Shown here: one piece after another, positions 13,549 through 15,811 of the stretch
Numbering within the stretch: the first letter of the stretch is position 1
Layout of the letters: each line of letters begins with the position of its first letter
DNA from: Candidatus Magasanikiibacteriota bacterium
Lineage (GTDB): Bacteria; Patescibacteriota; Patescibacteriia; Magasanikbacterales; UBA922
Length of the DNA stretch: 15,811 nt
Reading direction: 5' to 3'
Assembly: GCA_003230965.1 (NCBI GenBank)
Contig: QIHL01000061.1
Location: 1 to 15,811, forward strand
The notes under the pieces: model-generated
The model's input: the letters and a program-made list of their open reading frames with translations, nothing else
What the model was told of the DNA's origin: nothing
Database searches by the model: none
Translations under genes and position numbers: made by a program

Positions 13549-13810
13549 ATCTCCAGATGTTAATCAACTATTATAAATATATATATGTAAAATTGTTGTT
13601 TGTTATAGGGGCTGTTGACAGAGTGGATATGTCCTTTTTTTGTTTTTACTGTGCGTTTTTTTTATTTTTTTCTGTGCAGGAACAGTGCACGAAAATGTTT
13701 GCTAGCTGTGTATGGATTTTTGTGTATTTTTTTTTGTGTGGATATGTGTGTTAGTTATACATTTTTTTGTGTATTTATTTGCATGTTATCCTGTGTTTTA
13801 TACACAGACA
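13549..13810. other. dnaN-dnaA intergenic gap: G/T-skewed, DnaA-box-like sites, possible oriC
   Basis: No gene is evident here. The plus strand is strongly T- and G-rich (over 13561-13800 about 49 G against 19 C by hand count) with many T runs of 6-9. DnaA-box-like 9-mers: TGTGGATAT at 13737-13745 (8/9), TTATACACA at 13798-13806 (8/9), AGTGGATAT at 13622-13630 (7/9), plus weaker TTATCCTGT at 13786-13794. CTGTGT/ACACAG (13791-13807) can form a small hairpin. A TATAAT for dnaN lies at 13575-13570 on the minus strand. Confidence 0.55.
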
Positions 13811-15196
13811 TTATATATTATTTGCGTATAATCTTTGTTTTATCAATTCCATTTCTTGCTTTAATCTTAAGTCATTTTCTAATTCTAAACTAATCTTTGT
13901 ATGTGCATGCATTGCTGTTGTATGGTCTCTTCCACCGAGCTCTTGTCCAATTGCTGGATACGACATTTTTAGTTCTTCTCGCAAAAGGTACATAATAATT
14001 TGTCGTGGAAATGCAAGTTTTTTTTCTCTACTTTTTCCAGTCATATCTTCAACAGGTAAATCATAAAATTCAGTTACAACTGCAAGCAGTTCTCGTGGAG
14101 TTAACGATTTTCTCATGTGTTGTGATTCAAAACTAGAAAGAATAGATTTAACTGTTTCTTTGGTAGGTTCAATGTTTTTGAGTTCATGAAATGCAATAAT
14201 TTTATTTAATGCACCTTCAAGTTCTCTGATATTACTTTGAACAGTCGTAGCAATTTGTTGAAAGACACTTTCTGAAAGTGTATAATTTTTTTCCTGTGCC
14301 TTTGCTTGGAGAATGGCAACACGTGTTTCAAGATCAGGTGCAGATACGTCAGCAATCATTCCCCACTCAAATCGTGATTTCAGACGATCTTCCAAAGCTG
14401 GAATCGCTTTTGGTGGACGGTCACTTGAGAGGACGACTTGTTTTCCCTGCTGGTGCAACTCATTGAAAGTATGAAAGAATTCTTCTTGTGTCTGTTCTTT
14501 TCCTCCAATAAATTGAATATCATCAATCAAAAGAAGATCAACAGTACGGTAACGATCTTTGAAGTCCTTTGCTCTACCTTCTTTTACAGCATTTACAAAT
14601 TCATTTGTAAATTTTTCAGAACTGACATAGATAATGTGTGTTTGTGGGTTTGCCATAAGCATAAAGTGTCCAATTGCTTGAAGCAAGTGAGTTTTTCCCA
14701 AGCCAACACCACCATAAATAAATAGCGGATTGTATGCTTCACCTGGTCGGCTTGCTACAGCCTGTGCGGCAGCATGTGCTAGTTCATTTCCTTTCCCGAC
14801 AATAAACGTATCAAAGGTATATTTTGTGTTAAGACCAAATTGAGTTACAGCAGATTTTTTTTGAGGATTATATGTAGGTGTTTCTATGGTGGAGGCAGTC
14901 TGTTGTTCTGTTGGTATTGGATTGTATCCCTGTTTCTCTATGTTTTTTATTTTTTCAACACTGTATTCTACTTTTTTGATTGGTTTTCCTGTAATACGCT
15001 CTAAAGTTTTTACAATGTCGGAATGATATTTTTTTTCTAACCAACTTTTGGTGAATGCGTTTGGAACACAGATGACAGTGTGTCCTTGATTATAGGAAAC
15101 AATGCCTGTGTTGCGAAACCAAGTAGTAAAGTTTGCTTTTGAAAGATTTAATTCAAATTCTGCTAATACTGCTTGCCAAATTTCGTAGTTTGTCAT
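13811..15196 (-). CDS. dnaA: Chromosomal replication initiator protein DnaA
   Basis: The AAA+ initiator that binds DnaA boxes at oriC and melts the origin. The 461-residue product has all four domains. Domain I about 1-80 (IWQAVLAEFELNLSKANFTT, then helicase-loading/self-interaction fold); a variable Gln/Thr-rich domain II about 81-120; AAA+ domain III from YTFDTFIVGKGNELA (126-140) with Walker A GGVGLGKT (162-169), Walker B LLLIDDIQF (221-229), sensor region LSSDRPPK (256-263) and the arginine-finger box RLKSRFEWG (271-279); domain IV with the DNA-binding signature GGRDHTTAMHA (421-431). The ATG at 15196 has no Shine-Dalgarno sequence. Boxes upstream lie inside its own leader, consistent with autoregulation. 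It is divergent from rpmH and followed by dnaN, the classical order around bacterial origins. Confidence 0.98.
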   Translation of the reverse strand: MTNYEIWQAVLAEFELNLSKANFTTWFRNTGIVSYNQGHTVICVPNAFTKSWLEKKYHSDIVKTLERITGKPIKKVEYSVEKIKNIEKQGYNPIPTEQQTASTIETPTYNPQKKSAVTQFGLNTKYTFDTFIVGKGNELAHAAAQAVASRPGEAYNPLFIYGGVGLGKTHLLQAIGHFMLMANPQTHIIYVSSEKFTNEFVNAVKEGRAKDFKDRYRTVDLLLIDDIQFIGGKEQTQEEFFHTFNELHQQGKQVVLSSDRPPKAIPALEDRLKSRFEWGMIADVSAPDLETRVAILQAKAQEKNYTLSESVFQQIATTVQSNIRELEGALNKIIAFHELKNIEPTKETVKSILSSFESQHMRKSLTPRELLAVVTEFYDLPVEDMTGKSREKKLAFPRQIIMYLLREELKMSYPAIGQELGGRDHTTAMHAHTKISLELENDLRLKQEMELIKQRLYANNI

Positions 15197-15298
15197 AAGA
15201 ATATTGGTCTAAAACGTATACAAGTGATAGTTTATCATAAAACTTGGTTTCAAAAAATGGCTTAAAATAGCATAAAAGTGTGTAAAATGGGGAAAAGC

Positions 15299-15316
15299 TG
15301 TGGATGGTGTGGATAA
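15299..15316 (+). promoter_or_regulatory. Tandem DnaA boxes
   Basis: TGTGGATGG (15299-15307; 7/9) is followed without gap by TGTGGATAA (15308-15316), the exact complement of the consensus TTATCCACA. The sites lie about 35-50 bp downstream of the predicted dnaA start near 15350, a position suited to autorepression and to initiation. Confidence 0.8.
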
Positions 15317-15356
15317 CATAGTATAAGCAGTCTTGTTTGTGTCTCTATTTGATAAG

Positions 15357-15385
15357 AGTATACATGATTAAAGTATGCGATTCAA
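15357..15385 (-). promoter_or_regulatory. Candidate dnaA promoter, TTGAAT-17-TATACT
   Basis: On the minus strand TTGAAT (15385-15380), 17-bp spacer, TATACT (15362-15357). The predicted start near 15350 gives a leader of about 154 nt that includes the tandem DnaA boxes. Confidence 0.55.
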
Positions 15386-15442
15386 ATTATTAAATTTACT
15401 CTGGATTACTGTTTACATCGCGGATTTTTTGAATACGTGTTC

Positions 15443-15471
15443 TTGACAAACACATTTTTTTTCTGTATTAT
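15443..15471 (+). promoter_or_regulatory. rpmH promoter, TTGACA-17-TATTAT
   Basis: TTGACA (15443-15448), 17-bp spacer, TATTAT (15466-15471). The predicted start near 15478 gives a leader of about 36 nt. It is a strong promoter, as expected for a ribosomal protein gene. Confidence 0.8.
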
Positions 15472-15513
15472 GATGAGCGTTCATATCTACATTCAATTTG
15501 ATTCTATATTTTT

Positions 15514-15690
15514 ATGCCAAAGAGAACATACCAGCCAAAAAAAAGAAAGCGTGCAAGAGCACATGGTTTTTTATCTAGAATGAAAACAAAAGATGGACGT
15601 GATGTTTTGAAGCGTCGTCGCGACAAAGGTCGCAAGCGCTTGACCGTGAGTGATCAAATTACTAGTAAACGTGCTAGAAAGACCAGATAA
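15514..15690 (+). CDS. rpmH: 50S ribosomal protein L34
   Basis: A 58-residue, extremely basic protein of the large subunit. It starts MPKRTYQPKKRKRARAHGFL and continues SRMKTKDGRDVLKRRRDKGR, KRLTVSD: the L34 signature (KRTYQPxxxKRxRxHGFxxRMxTxxGRxVLxxRRxKGRxxL). The usual length is 44-50, so this has a short C-terminal extension of about 12 residues (DQITSKRARKTR). The start follows TATATTTTT without a Shine-Dalgarno sequence, as in rpsT. It is divergent from dnaA and read from its own promoter. rnpA, the usual downstream partner, does not begin within the remaining 121 bases; a terminator follows instead. Confidence 0.97.
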   Translation: MPKRTYQPKKRKRARAHGFLSRMKTKDGRDVLKRRRDKGRKRLTVSDQITSKRARKTR

Positions 15691-15707
15691 ATTAACTCTA
15701 CAAAAAT

Positions 15708-15734
15708 AAACTCTAGATTTTTCTGGAGTTTTTT
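15708..15734 (+). terminator. rpmH intrinsic terminator
   Basis: AAACTCTAGA (15708-15717) pairs with TCTGGAGTTT (15722-15731), one T-G wobble, loop TTTT, followed by a run of T to 15734. It lies 17 bp after the rpmH stop. Confidence 0.75.
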
Positions 15735-15757
15735 GATATACTAGCAGTGTTATATAG

Positions 15758-15786
15758 TGATGAGTAGCAGAAGAGTCATGTATAAT
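15758..15786 (+). promoter_or_regulatory. Possible promoter for the next gene beyond the window
   Basis: GTGATG (15758-15763), 17-bp spacer, TATAAT (15781-15786). The -10 is perfect, the -35 poor. No coding start follows before the window ends. Confidence 0.3.
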
Positions 15787-15811
15787 TGAAAGGTCGGACA
15801 TAATTTTACAA

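Larger units (their letters stand above)
15197..15513. other. dnaA-rpmH intergenic region: DnaA boxes, divergent promoters, candidate oriC
   Basis: A 317-bp non-coding gap. It holds two DnaA boxes in direct tandem (15299-15316), a weaker box-like TGTGTAAAA at 15279-15287 (7/9), a dnaA promoter on the minus strand, an rpmH promoter on the plus strand, and an AT-rich stretch around 15380-15410 that could serve as an unwinding element. The arrangement (divergent dnaA and rpmH) matches origins in several bacteria. Confidence 0.6.

Noticed and set aside
13615..13643. Plus-strand TTGACA at 13615-13620 as a promoter
   Set aside because: No -10 hexamer occurs at 15-19 bp spacing and there is no plus-strand gene downstream.
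13557..14066. Plus-strand Phe/Cys/Val-rich membrane-like reading frames in the dnaN-dnaA gap and dnaA 3' end
   Set aside because: Their hydrophobic look comes from the T/G-rich strand; they overlap dnaA antisense and lack sensible starts.
1..15811. Alternative genetic code (TGA as Gly or Trp), as in some CPR lineages
   Set aside because: holA ends properly at TGA, Trp uses TGG, and all conserved proteins read through at expected lengths under the standard code.
1..15811. CRISPR array, insertion sequence, toxin-antitoxin or prophage genes
   Set aside because: I found no spaced direct repeats, transposase or integrase motifs, or small gene pairs of that type; the region is housekeeping throughout.

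Overview
The window is AT-rich and gene-dense, uses the standard bacterial code (TGA is a stop, for example at the end of holA; Trp is TGG), and comes from the chromosomal replication-origin neighbourhood of a bacterium. Reduced intergenic space, start codons almost without Shine-Dalgarno sequences, and the particular versions of RmuC, the 3D-domain protein and the class A PBP suggest a member of the Patescibacteria/CPR, perhaps Parcubacteria-like. That placement is an inference from gene style, not from a marker tree.

Left part (1-4097): an rmuC copy split by a 5-bp tandem duplication; rpsT (ribosomal protein S20) with its own consensus promoter and terminator; a soluble SGDEF-type diguanylate cyclase-like gene; then, convergent to it, a two-gene minus-strand unit encoding a DUF3298/RsiV-like lipoprotein and holA (DNA polymerase III delta). 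Middle part (4098-9396): a type II NADH dehydrogenase-like flavoprotein on the plus strand, facing polA (DNA polymerase I with 5' nuclease and polymerase domains but an eroded 3'-5' exonuclease). Upstream of polA lie a tRNA-Cys gene with its own promoter and terminator, and a secreted 3D-domain (double-psi beta-barrel) cell-wall protein.

Right part (9397-15811): a 992-residue class A penicillin-binding protein with C-terminal Ig-like modules, divergent from the 3D protein through overlapping promoters; then dnaN and dnaA on the minus strand and rpmH (ribosomal protein L34, 58 aa) on the plus strand. The dnaN-dnaA and dnaA-rpmH gaps both contain DnaA-box-like 9-mers, including one perfect box in direct tandem with a second. 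The plus strand changes from C-rich to G-rich somewhere around 13.5 kb or to its right. This is the likely oriC region.

Replication genes (dnaA, dnaN, holA, polA), translation genes (rpsT, rpmH, tRNA-Cys) and envelope genes (PBP, 3D protein, lipoprotein) dominate. I found no CRISPR array, insertion sequence, prophage or defence system. The most interesting points are regulatory (overlapping divergent promoters, a terminator-like leader hairpin, a palindrome in a divergent promoter region), the interrupted rmuC, the NDH-2-like enzyme and the lone cyclase in an apparently reduced genome, and the origin layout.
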